Positions 39,447-52,019 are shown, numbered from the stretch's first letter. The stretch: 64,000 nt of DNA from Hemibagrus wyckioides (GCF_019097595.1 NC_080714.1:8077759-8141758), one strand, 5' to 3'. A program made the numbers and translations. The notes: a model not told the origin generated them from the sequence alone.

Positions 39447-39840
39447 GCTAGAGGCATGGACTCCACTAGATCCTTGAAGGTGTGTTGTGGTATCTGGAAC
39501 CAAGATGTTTGGTTCAGATTCTTTAACTCCTGGAAGTTGTGAGGTGGAGCCTTTCATGGCCTCCATTAAATCATACTTTTGATAGATACTGACCACTGCA
39601 GACCGGGAACACCCCAGTTTTGGAGATGCTCTGATCCAGTCGTCTAGCCATCACAATTTGGCCCTTGTCAAACTCACTCAAATCCTTACGCTTGCCCATT
39701 TTTCCTGCTTCTGACACATCAACTTTGAGGACAAAATCTTCACTTACTGCCTAATATATCCCACCCACTAACAGGTGCCATGATGAGGAGATAATCAGTA
39801 TTATTCACTTCACCTGTCACTGCTCATAATGTTATATACA
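39447..39840 (-). mobile_element. Tc1-type relic related to 56279-56788
   Basis: From 39582 to about 39835 it matches the right part of 56279-56788 closely (tagatactgaccactgcaga, gacacatcaactttgaggac, ccactaacaggtgccatgat). Its right inverted end is decayed. The left part (tagaggcatggactccacta) extends into transposon sequence that the other copy has deleted. Confidence 0.7.
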
Positions 39841-41389
39841 GTATAGCTCTATAATAGAAAGCACTGTATCAACATCAGCAGAAAAATCCTTGTTGACGGA
39901 TCGCGTCCAGTGCCGACGTGCTATTATTCCAGTACGTGGAGCTGACTTGCTTGTTACCATGTGCAAACAACCTTTGATGAAGCAGCCATTTAATGCAAGG
40001 TGATTACCGAAGATTTGTTTTTCAACTTTCGCAGGGTTCTTAATTTGACAAGCAAATGTCAACCTGAAGTGGAAATGTTTATTCATAAACATCCTATCTT
40101 GATGGACGGAGCACAGCCCGCCGTAATGAAAAATCCATTTCTGTGTCAGCGCGGCTTTAATAAACGAACTTTGCAAATTGATCTTCCCCATCAAATCATC
40201 TACGTGGTACACGAAACGTATCCGGCTTTTTCAAATATGCTTTCCGCAATAAAACGAAGAAAAAGGTAGTCGAGAAATAATGAGAAAACGGGATGCTGCG
40301 CTCCACGCTGCCGTGATTCTTTTAAGGCAGAATTAATTTCGATTTTTTTTTTTTTTTTTTTGTGAGCTGACAAGAGGACACCCTGTACTACACAAGCTAT
40401 TTTTGGCATTGTTTCAATTAACGCCAGTGCAGCTTCCTCCTCCTCATCCTCCTCCTCCTCCTCCTCGGTAAGCTTTCTTTCTCGCTGTTCTTCTCAGCGG
40501 TCCTCGGGGTGAGCTGCACTTACCTGCTCTTACTTCAGCCGGATGGTGAGACTGATAGAAGGCATTGTGGCATGAGAAGCCCTCTCTGAGCCTTTTATCC
40601 ATGTCCTTTGTACACCAGCAGACAGGCTCCAGCTATTGTCACATCTTTGATTTTTTTTTCTTTTCTTTTTTTTTTAGAATTACTTAGCCATGAACAGAAT
40701 CTTAGATCCTTAGTTTCCTTTGTATGTAAGACCTTTCTGTCTTTTCGTTTCAAAGCCTCAGTCTCATATTTATGTGAAGTATATTTTTGCCCCTCTTGTA
40801 TTGCTCTTTCTCTTGCAGATCTGCAGGTCTCTCCTGCAATGCTTACTCTCGTTTTTCTGAGATAAAATGCAGATTTTTTAAAAAAAATAAAAAGCCTGTA
40901 TGGAAAAAAATCTCTGCAAAAGTTTTTACACAGGTGGAAGAAGTGGGACGGAAACTGATGTTTCTGCGTATTTGGAGAATTTCTGATCAACAAAAGACTT
41001 TGTCTGTATGTTTACTTACAAACATTCCTTTTAATAGCACAACAATCCAAGTACCGTTGTTTTGAATTATTAATGAACAGCATGTCGTACTTTTTAACTG
41101 TTTGTAATTTCATTTAATGTTGTGGAACCCAACAAATCTTAGCCCTGGTTCAAGAATTGAAACGTGTTCCTTTTTTTCACCCTAGTCGTTTTACACGGTC
41201 TTCAAGGAAGTAATTGATGGAAAGACAATTTAATTCAGTTTTCTGTTCTGTTTTTTACAAATATTAGCAAAAAAAAACCTTGAATGGAAAACCAACAATT
41301 CACCCCACCACCCCCCATCCCTCTTGTTGCTACTATGCACAGTAGTCCACATAAATCCCTTAACCCTGGATTACACCCGAGAGAGGATT

Positions 41390-41715
41390 TAGGATCTCTG
41401 ACACGTCACACACTTACTTGTTAGCGTCACTACGCTAAACCGTCTTTACGATAACGATCAGGGAGCCGCACCATACAGACCGTATCATTTTGAACAGAAA
41501 CTGAACTGATTAATGCCTTCTTTTGTGACTTTGGGAATGGAAATGAATGCTTGCGTCCGTGAACTGGAAGATTTCCTGTAAATCTGTCTGTAGCTTAGTT
41601 TGTTTGAAAGACATCTTTCACTTCTGATACGCTTGTTCTTTTAAAATCATCCACAACGAAAGAGACGGGGGTAGGAAGAGTGTGAGACACACCCCAGGTC
41701 TGAGTCTCCGGAGAC
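41390..41715 (+). promoter_or_regulatory. plch2: Candidate internal promoter region for the alternative first exon
   Basis: This stretch has more CpG than its surroundings and several cAMP-element-like half sites (gacacgtcac, agcgtcac). It directly precedes the open exon at 41716. No TATA box is evident. The call depends on that exon being real. Confidence 0.25.
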
Positions 41716-41950
41716 ATGAGCGCATTTTTTTATACCAACATGGTGGTGGATCCTGTTTATTCGTTAGTCGTTACGCCTGGGTCCAGACCTGCGCCAGTAT
41801 CACAGCTGGCATCCTCACAGTTCCAGGACTCGGCTGCCGCTTCCTCTTTCTCAAAGAAACTAAACAAACTCAGCCTTTCTGTCTTTCTAGAGAGCTTCTG
41901 TGTACACCATCCCTTCATGACAAGCGCCAACTGGACGCTAGGAGGGTTTG
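41716..41950 (+). CDS. plch2: Candidate alternative first exon of plch2
   Basis: An ATG (G at -3) opens 78 codons that run to a good donor, TTTG|GTAAGA, leaving one spare base. That is the same phase as exon 1, so splicing to 49727 gives ...WTLGGF then Val-Glu-Lys-Cys-Met. The peptide begins MSAFFYTNMVVDPVYSLVV and is Ser/Ala-rich with one Lys-rich stretch; I do not recognise it as a known domain. Mammalian PLCH2 is known to have alternative N-termini, which makes a second promoter plausible. In its favour are codon composition, phase and donor together. Against it is the lack of a recognised homologue. Another frame is also open here but ends in the wrong phase. Confidence 0.5.
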
Positions 41951-42282
41951 GTAAGAGTCGCAAATTTGCTCAAATTTATTTCTGTCAGGAATTGCAAACA
42001 TCGCCATATGATCTGTTATCTGAGGCCAGATTTTATCCAACTGTCAAATCAGATCATTGTTGGTTATTTTCCTATTTATCAAAATGTGCTAGAGTGGAGT
42101 GTAATTCATATCGTACATTTAGATAAATGAGCTTGTCTTATGATGTCATTCCAGATCTACAGTAACAGTAATAAATTAAACAAAGCATTAATATATGTCG
42201 TTATCTAACAAAGATTGACAGCTAATTATAGATATGAAGGTTTTTGTTTTTTTTTTGATAAGGAGATATTAATTGCATTGTC

Positions 42283-42605
42283 ATGGTGGCTTAGTAGTTT
42301 GTCTCACACCTCCAGGGTTGAGGGTTTGATTTCTGCCTCCGCCCCTCTGTGTGTGGGGTATCCATCTTCTCCCTGTGCTTTAGGGGTTGCCTCTGGTTTC
42401 CTCTCCCAGTCCAAAGACATGTTTCATAGGCTGTTCGCAGTCTCTAAATTGTCTGGATTTGTTTGTGTTTGAGTGTGTATGTGATTCTGCCCTTGCCATG
42501 GGGTTCAGGGTGTCCTGCCTTGTGCCCTGAGTCTCCTGGAATAGGCTCCAGGTTCCCTGTGACCCTGTGTAGGATAAGTGGTAGAGAAAATGGATGGATA
42601 GATAG
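42283..42605 (+). mobile_element. Mermaid/DANA-type SINE
   Basis: Head tggtggcttagtagtttg, body ggtttcctctcccagtccaa and gtcctgccttgtgccctgag, end aatggatggatagata. It lies about 330 bp after the candidate alternative exon. Confidence 0.75.
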
Positions 42606-44581
42606 ACTTTCATGGAAGGTCCAGTGTCAGCACTCGAGTCTTTAGGACAGAACTTCACTTCATTTTCTTGTCTTATTAACTTCAAGGGAGAAAAAGAGAC
42701 TGCTGAGGAAATACAGAACAGCTCCGACTGAGAAAATGTTCAACCCGCAATTTATTATCAAAATCAAAAACTAAAAGTGTAATCGTTGGCCAATTGCTGT
42801 GGTAATAAATGGAATAAAAGTTAAATAAATGGTAATGTTGGCCAATTGCTGTGATAATAAATACACTCTGCCGCATCACACCATCTCATTGGTGATTATT
42901 TACCGATAACTGCACACACTCGGGTGTTTTCTTTAAGTATATCAATTTTTGTTATTTAATTACTTCACTAATCCATCACTTCAAAATTCTGAAATGAGGT
43001 TAGATGTGAAAGTTGTTACATGAGATGGTGTCTTTGCTCTTTCTGTTCCAGTCTTCCTGCTCCTGTTTTTCATCCTTTGCTTTTAGAGCCATCACTAAGC
43101 AAATGTTTCCTAAGGACATGTAAATTTATTGCAGCTTCTGCTGATTCATCAGTCTCATAAGACAAACAGCTTTCTTCTATTTTACAACATCGTCTTTCAA
43201 AGTCCTCCTTCCTCGATCGAAGAGCCGACTTCTAACACGCAAAAATCACCTAACAGCCTAGTCGGCATTTGGACATGAGACAATCTCTTTAAGATTAAAT
43301 CTCAACCAGAGCCTGGTGACACGCATCGAGTAGACATCCAGAAGGCATGTGAGCTCAAACCTCATTTCCCTTCAACAAGCTTAAACAGCAGCGTCACACA
43401 TTCGTTTGACCTCCTTTGTGATTCCATCCATTTCTCATCTCGAGACAGCTGCATCACCCACAATATTGAGCTGACGCTTAAAGAAATATGAAACCTTGCC
43501 AGGATTTATGTGTGTAGTCGGATCCACATGTCTTAGAGCCGCTTTAGATCATCTGTTATTCAAGACCGTTTTTTTTTTTTTTCTATCAAACTATATTTCA
43601 CAAACATTAGAAATGTCATTGCGTAGTGTGAATGTCAGCCAAAGTGTATTTTTATATTGTCATGATGACGGATATCATGTTGATTTTCGGATCTTTGAAT
43701 AAAATAATGAACATCACACCAGAAGGTTTATTTTCTTCAAAAGATAAACTGTGGCCGCTATAAGTATGATACTATTATATACTATCATTATTATATTATA
43801 ATACAGTTACTTGTGAATGCTTCATTGGTGAATAGAGAAAGAAGGAAAGCAAGAGACAGGCACTACTGCACTGCATCTTGTTGCAAGCTGGAGGACATGA
43901 AGCCGTAATTGGGCTTTACAGTGCCATTTAGCGCTTCTAACAGAACATTTATATATGCAAGAGATTGTTGTAGAACAAGATTAGGTGCCCTTTCTCGCAG
44001 TGCATTTCATTTTTTTCCGATTTATTAGAATCTGATTTACTGCTAATCTGAACCTGGTTTCCACAGCAACCAATTTGGAGCCAGTGGCGGGAGTCTTGGT
44101 GGGAAAAGGTTCATCTGACTCATATACGTAGAGTATATAGATTATTGGATTCGTCTCATAACTCGTAACTTTTGAGCAATGCAAACGCAACATCACGCAT
44201 TGTGTCTTGTTTCGACCCTCAGGACATCATTCCTATAAATAGGAATCATCTCGACTCAGATTTGATAAAGCAGTGTTTCCTCTGAGTACTCTTTGTAGCT
44301 GCCGGTGTGAATGGACTTGTCTGGTGCAATTAAAATCTAACAAGCTCAACGCTTTTTCAGAGGTCCCTGACAAGTTGTAAGACGGTATATTGCATTGCGT
44401 AATGGGTGGCTAATTTGATCATGTAGAGCTGCAGTAGCATTTTTTTTTTTTTAGCCTGTAGTGCAAAATGGACGTGAGCAAATCTGTCCATTCGACATGG
44501 AGTGAATTTATTTACTTAGTCTTGGTTTGGGTGCTATGATGTGTAAAGGGATGCATTTTAAGGTATACAAGCATTCTGATA
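42606..44581. other. plch2 intron 1, nothing recognised
   Basis: A short imperfect duplication of ttggccaattgctgtggtaa occurs at about 42788 and 42838. No exon supported. Confidence 0.45.
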
Positions 44582-44909
44582 CACTACCAGTCAAAAGTTT
44601 GGACACACCTTCTAATTCAGTGTTTTTTGTTTAGTGACTTATTTTCTACATTCTTGAACAATATTGGAGATTTCAGAAGTTCATTTAGAGTCACCAGCCT
44701 CAGAAATCACCAATTAACAGCACCTCAGATTAGAGGCGTTATGAAGGCTTTACAGAGCATCAGTAGCAGACATATCTCAATATCAACTGTTCAAAGGACA
44801 TTATTGTGGATTTCGGCCGCCTTCAGCATTGTTTTACAATGTAGAAAGAAATAAACATCAGGAAAGACCATGGAATTAGAAGATGTGTCCAAACGTTTGA
44901 CTGGTAGTG
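44582..44909 (+). mobile_element. Internally deleted Tc1-type element with both inverted ends
   Basis: Inverted ends of about 36 bp start cactaccagtcaaaagtttg on the left. The reverse complement of the right end is nearly the same. TA flanks both sides. The interior keeps a fossil of the transposase N-terminus (LRNHQLTAP and SSRHISISTVQRTL), corresponding to the paired-type DNA-binding domain; the catalytic core is deleted. It cannot move by itself, but its ends might be mobilised by a matching transposase. Confidence 0.85.
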
Positions 44910-45665
44910 TATATTCAATCATTTTTAGAGTTTTTCAGTACTGACAAAAAAAACAGAAGCTCATTCACATATGTCTAGTGTCAATAAATGTTTGTATGGT
45001 TACATAGATTTAAATGCATGTGTATAGAGGAAGGACAAATTTGTAGTAGACAAAACACAGGCAGTCGGTTCGAGCTGATTTTCAACACCATATTGTCCAT
45101 AAAGTCCATCTATCACAGTCACTATTAAATTGGCCTTCACTATCAAAGGCTTTAGACATAGCCTCCAGCAATCTTCCTCCTACTGTATATGAAAGTTCAG
45201 CATTCCTGCTTAGCACAGCTTATGATCTGAAAAATAGCTTACATCTCCTGCGCGGTAACCATAGTAACAGCAACTGTACGCTCAGTTTTCCATCGGATGA
45301 GGTTCCCATGGTGATGCATGCCGTGTGCATGTGCATGTTTCGGTGTCTTGCCGCGTCCTGTTATTGGTTTGTTGCCTGATTGTGGTCACCGATTCTGTGT
45401 TTAGATCTGATGTCATTTTAGGTACTTTCTAGTGCCACGTTTTCCCTGTTAATACGTACCTAATTTCTAATTTCTTGTGTCTGCTTGTGCTTTTAGATTC
45501 TTGGATTTACCCGAATAAAGCATGTAGAATTTACACACTTGCAGCCTGCCTCTCGCTGCACATCAAATATCAAATACCATAGAAATTGATCGATGAATGA
45601 AAGACAAATCCTTTGGCCATGTGTTATTGTTGCACACAATAATCACGTCTATGGTGCATCGAAGT

Positions 45666-45688
45666 AAAAAAAAAAAAAAAAAAAAAAA
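45666..45688. repeat. Poly-A tract
   Basis: About 23 A residues, with no recognisable retroelement body upstream. Confidence 0.8.
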
Positions 45689-46745
45689 GTGGTGTCTGGA
45701 GGCGCAGACAAGATAAACTGACACTGTCTATTTCACAGGATGTAACAGATGTAGTAAAGACAAACACAGACGTTTCCTCCTTGCATCATACTCTACAGTA
45801 TAGTCATGTCATTTAAACATTTGTTTAATAGAACTGCAATTCATTTTCAATATAAATGTTTTTCTAAGGAGCAGGAAATGTGTCTGTGATCATCAGACAT
45901 TCACTACATATGAGGTTGAAAACAAACAAAAAAATTTTTAATCCTAGATTAATCCTTTAAAACATTTATGATTTGCTGTCTGGACTCCTAACATGGAGAT
46001 CCATGCAGTGAGATTCATTTCCACATGAATTTCACAGGCGATATTTTATTGCAGCATGCTTTGCTTTCTCACTGGCCAAATATTAAACCTCAGTAACATC
46101 TCATTAGGACAGAATGGTTTACAGTGCTGCCTTCAAAATGGAGCCAAAACAAGGACCTGCTTTCTAATAGACAGCAGTTTTGGCATTCTGTTGAATAATG
46201 TTGATTTTATAACCACTTGACACGTTTGAGTTGAAGAACGTGGATGTCTGACTTGACTAGCAAGTTAACACAAGGTTCCCTCCGCACTCTCTGCACTGTG
46301 GGCACAGGTTGGCATCCATGAGTTTTTTAATAGCGCAGGAGACATAATGTCACTCACCCATAATCCCACACAACAAGGATTAATTTTAGAATGTTTTCTG
46401 CTGCTTTTGCATGTTAAAAAAAAATGTGCCTAGAGTCTTGAATAATAAAACAGCAAAGAACAGCAGATGAGTTCAATCAACCTTTTTTTTTTTTCCTTTA
46501 CTTTTGAGAGGATCCTCAGACACGGCTTCATCCATGAAATAACACTAGAACCACTATTTTTGGTTTTGATTGTAGTATTTCTGACACAGGTCTCTGTTAT
46601 TTGCCTGTGAAAAGTACTCAACAGTAAGTACAGCGATTTGGATTTTATGAATCGCAAGTTTATGATGCATACAAATGAAAATTGTGAACATATTTGCCGT
46701 TTATCTTGTGATTAAATTCACAGTCTATGTACTTGCTGCTTTTAA

Positions 46746-46748
<3 letters not shown>

Positions 46749-46804
<56 letters not shown>
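46749..46804. repeat. (AT)n microsatellite
   Basis: About 27 AT units in plch2 intron 1. Confidence 0.97.
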
Positions 46805-46807
<3 letters not shown>

Positions 46808-47283
46808 TGGTGAAACACATAGCTGACACAAAAAAAAAAACAGGTAATTAATGCTGCAAATGCAATCACAGTGAAACTATGCACATAAAAATAATCTATA
46901 ATCTCATTAAAAAAAAGATGTGAGGTAATGAGGCTGTATTGACTGACTCTAATGATTCACACGTCCCATAACGTTGTAACGGCTCACAGATGTTCTATGA
47001 AATACATACAAAATGTAAAGAATATATTTGCAACTGGCTTCACCTTTGAGAGGAAATTAGCTCCGTGAGAAAAAGTAAAAGCTTGCCCAGTCCTGTGGAA
47101 AAAAAGTGGTCATTTGTGGCACTTAGTTGTAGTTAGCTACGTGCATTTAATTGATTTAACAAATTATCCTGTTCTATCAAATTTCCTATTGTAGTACATC
47201 CTGTATATACCCTAGACAAAACGGTGTATGTGAACATTTCAAGATGGTTAAACAAAAGTACCATAAAACATGATTAACACCCT

Positions 47284-47420
47284 TACTTTTACTTCATTTT
47301 TATACAACTGAGTAACTAAGGGTTATGGTCTTGCTCAAGGGCCCAGTGGTGGACCTGGGATTCAAACACACACCCTTGCAAGCAGCAATCCAACAACATG
47401 ATAACTACCACTTCCGAGTT
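47284..47420 (-). mobile_element. L2-tailed tRNA SINE fragment (minus strand)
   Basis: ggtcttgctcaagggcccag and gacctgggattcaaacac match 36229-36400; the LINE-like tail is missing. Confidence 0.65.
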
Positions 47421-47501
47421 ACCACCACCACAGTCCTTGCAATGACAATTGGTATTAAAGAGTAGAAATAATTAATGATTTAACAGTGTGTAGAAGAAGC
47501 C

Positions 47502-47740
47502 TTTATTATCACCACACTTACATTACAGTACAGTGGAATACATTTCTTTGCATATCCCAGCTGAGGAAGTTAGGATCAGAGCACAGGGGCAGCTATGATA
47601 CAGTACAGCACCCCTGGAGCAGGAAGGGTTGAAGGCCTTGCTCAATTGCCCAACAGTGGCAGCTTGGCAGTGCTGGGGCTTGAACCCCAACCTTCCAAGC
47701 AACAACCCAAACCCTTAACCACTTGAGCCACCACTGTGCT
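47502..47740 (-). mobile_element. tRNA-derived SINE family B copy 3 (minus strand)
   Basis: Same head (aaccacttgagccaccact on the + strand) and tail as the copies at 9976 and 28166. It lies 80 bp after another SINE of a different family in the same orientation. Confidence 0.8.
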
Positions 47741-48009
47741 GAGAGTATGTGTTCTGTCATCATCACACAGAAATAAGATTAGGTTTGAGATATTTCTGTC
47801 ACAGCATGGTGTAAACAGGAGGGTTGTATCATGGCTGTGTCAGATTTGATTTTGCTCACACACCTCAGTCATTATGTGCAGTTGTGTGCTACAGTTACAG
47901 CGTTATGGTTCATTGCATCACTGTGAAGCGCAATAAGTTTAAACCCACTTACCCACATGAAATTTTGTTTTGTCAATAAGAAATAATTATAAGAGTTTTT
48001 ACTAGCTGT

Positions 48010-48445
48010 TAAACCTTCCTTAGATACAAATTATGCATATTCCCGGCACCAGGAGTACTGACTTGTCCATCTTGTGAGTACACTTCAGCTTCACCGTAAT
48101 TGCTTTGCCGTGGAAACTGACATTTCACGCTGCAGGAAGTCATTATGCATGTACAAATGAGTAGCAGGTCTTTAATTTGTGTGCTCCTTAATGCACCTTT
48201 TCCCTTCTCCAATCTGTCGTTGTTATCTGCAATGTTTGCATTTGGAGTTGGCAATCCATTTGGCAGGGCAGTTTCATTTGCTGCATTGTGCCTGTCAGAA
48301 GGGCAGTCCTTAATTATTAATGGCAGACTGCTGCTTGAACATGGCACAGTACTGGAGGAGATGCTAGATACTTTACTGATCAAGCAGAGTGTGAGCGAAC
48401 GTATCACTTTGAACAGCTTGGTCAGTTCTACACTACGGATCAATT
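48010..48445. other. Unexplained complex intronic stretch
   Basis: High-complexity sequence between SINEs, open on both strands for 300-435 bases, containing an AT-rich core (cttaattattaatggcagac). It matches none of the repeats found here. It may be a regulatory element or chance open sequence. Confidence 0.2.
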
Positions 48446-48957
48446 AGCCATAGTCAATAAGCCAATCAGAAATTTACCGCCTAATGCAACTAACCTCACT
48501 TTGTACTTAAAATGTGTGAGCAGCCGTAGTGGTGTTCTCAAGATGAATCGTTTCTCAGTCATCTTAATTAAAGCTGAACAGCCATTTGGATTGAGTTTAT
48601 GGAAATGGCTAACAGAGTATAAGCACCTGCGGTTAAACACCTGATGGATGGAAATTTGGATTGGGTTGTGGGTTGTGAGTGGCCAAAGGGATTTTGAATT
48701 ACCTCTACAAGCTTGGAGACTGAGTTTGATTTATACCTCCGTGTAGAATATTACAAACTATATTAATAGCTCTGTGCATGTGGAATGCTTTCTTTAATTC
48801 ATACCATGTTTCAGATCTAGAGATTGAGCTGTTTATGGCTAAACACTGATTTTGTAGCTCAGCATCTTTTGAGTTGATTTTGGTTTGAGTCAATATATTA
48901 TTTTATATTATATTATAATATATCCGTATATGGAAATCCATCAATTTCTGCTTCTTC

Positions 48958-49195
48958 CGTGCATGCATGGAGTTTGCATGTAATTTCTGAGATTTTATGG
49001 TTTCCTCCTTAAGTCCAAAGACATGAGCTGTAGGCTGATTGGCCTTTCTAAAAGGGCTGTAGTGTTTGAATGGGTGTGTGATTGTACCCTGTGATGGGTT
49101 GGCAGCCTGTCAGTGTCCCAAGTACCTTGGGATAAACTCCAGGTTCCTGACCTTGTGTAGTATAAGCAGTACAGAAAATAAATGGATTGATATCC
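48958..49195 (+). mobile_element. Mermaid/DANA-type SINE, diverged
   Basis: It keeps tgcatggagtttgcatgtaa, ggtttcctccttaagtccaa and accctgtgatgggttggcag, with a tail remnant aaataaatggattga. The tRNA-like head is lost. Confidence 0.65.
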
Positions 49196-49726
49196 ATATA
49201 TGGTCAAGTTATAACCTCCTGGCAGAGGCAACCAGGTTTCTACCCAAGATCAGCAAAACAACACTAAAGCATTAATAATCCTTTATATTCTACAAAAGGT
49301 TTAGGGGCTTTTTTGTCAAACATGCCAATGAGTTCTGCCTTGCCAAAAGTGTGATTTTGATCTCGTCAAACCGCAACACATGACACCAGTTGGTGAATTT
49401 CGCCTTCTGCATTTTACAGCATGTTGTAATTGAGATGGAGGGATCAGTATCATTCTGCATCATTTCCCTGCTATTGATTTGTGTGGGGGTGTTTTTAAAT
49501 ATACTTTTTTTGACTGTTTGCATTTTCTTTGCATGGTAATTCTATGTGGCAATCATTAAGACCATACAAGCCACTACAGAGAATAATAACCACAGAATAA
49601 CACTGCAACTAATACGATATTTTCGATAGCAATTGGAGCATGCATGAGCATAAATGTATTTTTTCCTGTTTGACAAGTCTGGCTAAAATCTATCCTCCTT
49701 GTTTGTTTTCCCTTTGTTTCTGTCAG

Positions 49727-49873
49727 TGGAGAAATGCATGAGCTTGATGCAGACAGGGACACAGATGGTGAAACTAAGAGGTGGTTCAAAGGGACTGGTA
49801 CGGTACTTTTTCGTGGACGAGCACAAGTCCTGCATCCGATGGAGACCCTCCAGGAAGAATGAGAGGGCGAAAA
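49727..49873 (+). CDS. plch2: plch2 exon 2 (PH domain, N-terminal half)
   Basis: Acceptor TTTCTGTCAG and donor AAA A|GTAAGT; phase 1 in and 1 out. It encodes residues 15-63 (VEKCMSLMQTGTQMVKL... to ...WRPSRKNERAK), the first strands of the pleckstrin-homology domain that helps anchor PLC-eta at the plasma membrane. The conserved signature is CMS-MQ-GTQM-KL, G-KGLVR, DEH and RWRPSRK. Wording at several positions (VKLRG, SCIRWRPSRKN) fits PLCH2 better than PLCH1 as I recall them. The exon is downstream of the 24-kb first intron and can accept either first exon. Confidence 0.95.
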
Positions 49874-51218
49874 GTAAGTTTCTCTTTCTGCTTTCTCATT
49901 GGGGCTCATTTATTCAGCCACCCTGTTAGTTTACTCAGTTTATTTAACTCTGTTAATTCTCTTAATTCTGTTAACTCTATCTGTGCCTCAACCCTGAGAC
50001 TCTAGGACTAACTAATAACTGCATATTGTATTGTATACGAACATTTCCATTTTACTTTATACACTATCCTTGAACCGGTTCTATGTTTGACTAAACTGTA
50101 TCAAGACGCATAAATCTTCTTAATTCAAATTAAAAACTTTTCTCTATTCAAATTACTTTTGTTCACTATACGTAATGTATACTGTATATGTAAAATACTC
50201 TAAAACAGAATTGATCTTAGTATTTCCATCATTATTATACCTCTAAATATAAAAGGTCGTTTGGCATCTTGTGTTCTCTTCTTCTCATATACAGTGCACT
50301 AGTATATTAATAATAATTTGTGTGCATTAGTGAAATTAGTTAAAGTTATAAGAGCTATAAACAAACACAAGCTGTTTCTTTTCCCTCTCTTGAAATTTGT
50401 AAAATATATATTTTCTATAAAAGCAGCTTTTTAAAAACATCTCTGTACTAATGGTTTCGTTAAAAACCACACAGAAGCGTTTACAACGCTGTGACAGAGC
50501 ACAAGGTGAGGAAAATTTCCGAAATGAATCAGCTCCTTAAGTCTCCTCAATAATTCATCAGCCGTAACTGGAAAGGGTTCAGCCGCTTTAAAGAGCCAAA
50601 TGTTTCCTCATGAGTTTACGGATCTAACCTGGGTGAGAATACAAAGCGAGGTTTGTTCTGGAAAGACAAACAAGTGTCACAGCAACAATTTCAGACAATC
50701 AGTCATGACGCTGCATATCAAAGATGGCTTCAGTTATTCAACAGGCTTCGTCCATACCAGCGCAGCCTGAGGTCACTTTCCCACCACATGATATCCAGGA
50801 GGTATGTTTTTATACAGTGTGCTGATCTCATTTTCACACTTCACGCACCTTCATATCACACACATGATACACCTGGTTAGGATTCAGTATCGTCACTGAC
50901 AGAATAACAAGGATTATGATAAGTGAACGTTTTACAAGCACCATCTGTGATTTCGCAAAGCTCCTCTTGTCATTCACAACCGGCAGCTTTGTGTTTCCAC
51001 CAATTCCAGCATGAGGAAACGTGAAGCGTGAGAGCTCCGGCTGTAGGAGAGTGGAGTGGAGTGGAGTGTGCAGTAACACAGCTGCTTTAATGCTGTAGCT
51101 GCTGCACAGCTTTTACTCTGTAACTGTACTTTTATATTCACTCACACACTTCACTCCTGTTTCTGCTCAACAACTGTTATTGTACTGTTTCCTTTACTAA
51201 TGACCACATTTCCATACC

Positions 51219-51219
51219 T

Positions 51220-51297
<78 letters not shown>

Positions 51298-51342
51298 TTA
51301 ATGGAGAACTTTAAAACTTTTCTTTCTTTCTTCTGGAGATTT

Positions 51343-51386
<44 letters not shown>

Positions 51387-51551
51387 TTTCTTTCTGTCCT
51401 TCCTTCCTTCCTCCGTACCTCCCTCCATCTCTTCCTTCCTTGTTCCTGATTGGAGGAAGGATACAACAATCCTTTTTAATAGACATATTTTCAAATATTT
51501 CCTTCCTTCCTTCCTTCCTTCCTTCCTTCCATCCTTAATGGAGATTTAATT

Positions 51552-51599
<48 letters not shown>

Positions 51600-51812
51600 T
51601 TTCTTTCTGTCCTTCCTTCCTTCCTTCCTCCGTACCTCCCTCCATCTCTTCCTTCCTTGTTCCTGATTGGAGGAAGGATACAACAATCCTTTTTAATAGA
51701 CATATTTTCAAATATTTCCTTTCTTTCTTCCTTCCTTCCTTCCTTCCTTCCTTCCTTCCTTCCTTCCTTCCTTCGTTCCTTCCTTTCTTCCTTCCTTAAT
51801 GGAGATTTAATT

Positions 51813-51896
<84 letters not shown>

Positions 51897-51942
51897 TCCT
51901 TCTTTCTTTCTTTCTTTCTTTCTTTCTCTTCATCTCTAATTG
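51219..51942. repeat. Long TTTC/TTCC pyrimidine tract with a 217-bp internal duplication
   Basis: Roughly 720 bases of almost pure pyrimidine on the + strand. A unique island (ctccgtacctccctccatct through a run ending caaatatttcc) occurs at 51411 and again at 51628, a 217-bp offset, so a larger unit was duplicated. It lies in intron 2 and ends about 77 bp before the exon 3 acceptor. All frames on both strands are open and give Ser/Phe/Leu or Lys/Glu repeats; these are not genes. Confidence 0.95.
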
Positions 51943-52019
51943 TCCTCCTCAGTCTGCTCTGTTCCACCCCTCACACCACACATGCATGTGTCACATCCTC
52001 TGCTCTCTGTCGTTTGCAG

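Noticed and set aside
39832..40269. Overlapping + and - strand frames of 89-126 residues
   Set aside because: No domain, no splice context, and the left end lies in a transposon relic.
51177..51967. Lys/Glu-rich and Ser/Phe-rich reading frames
   Set aside because: Translations of the TTTC/TTCC tract and its complement.
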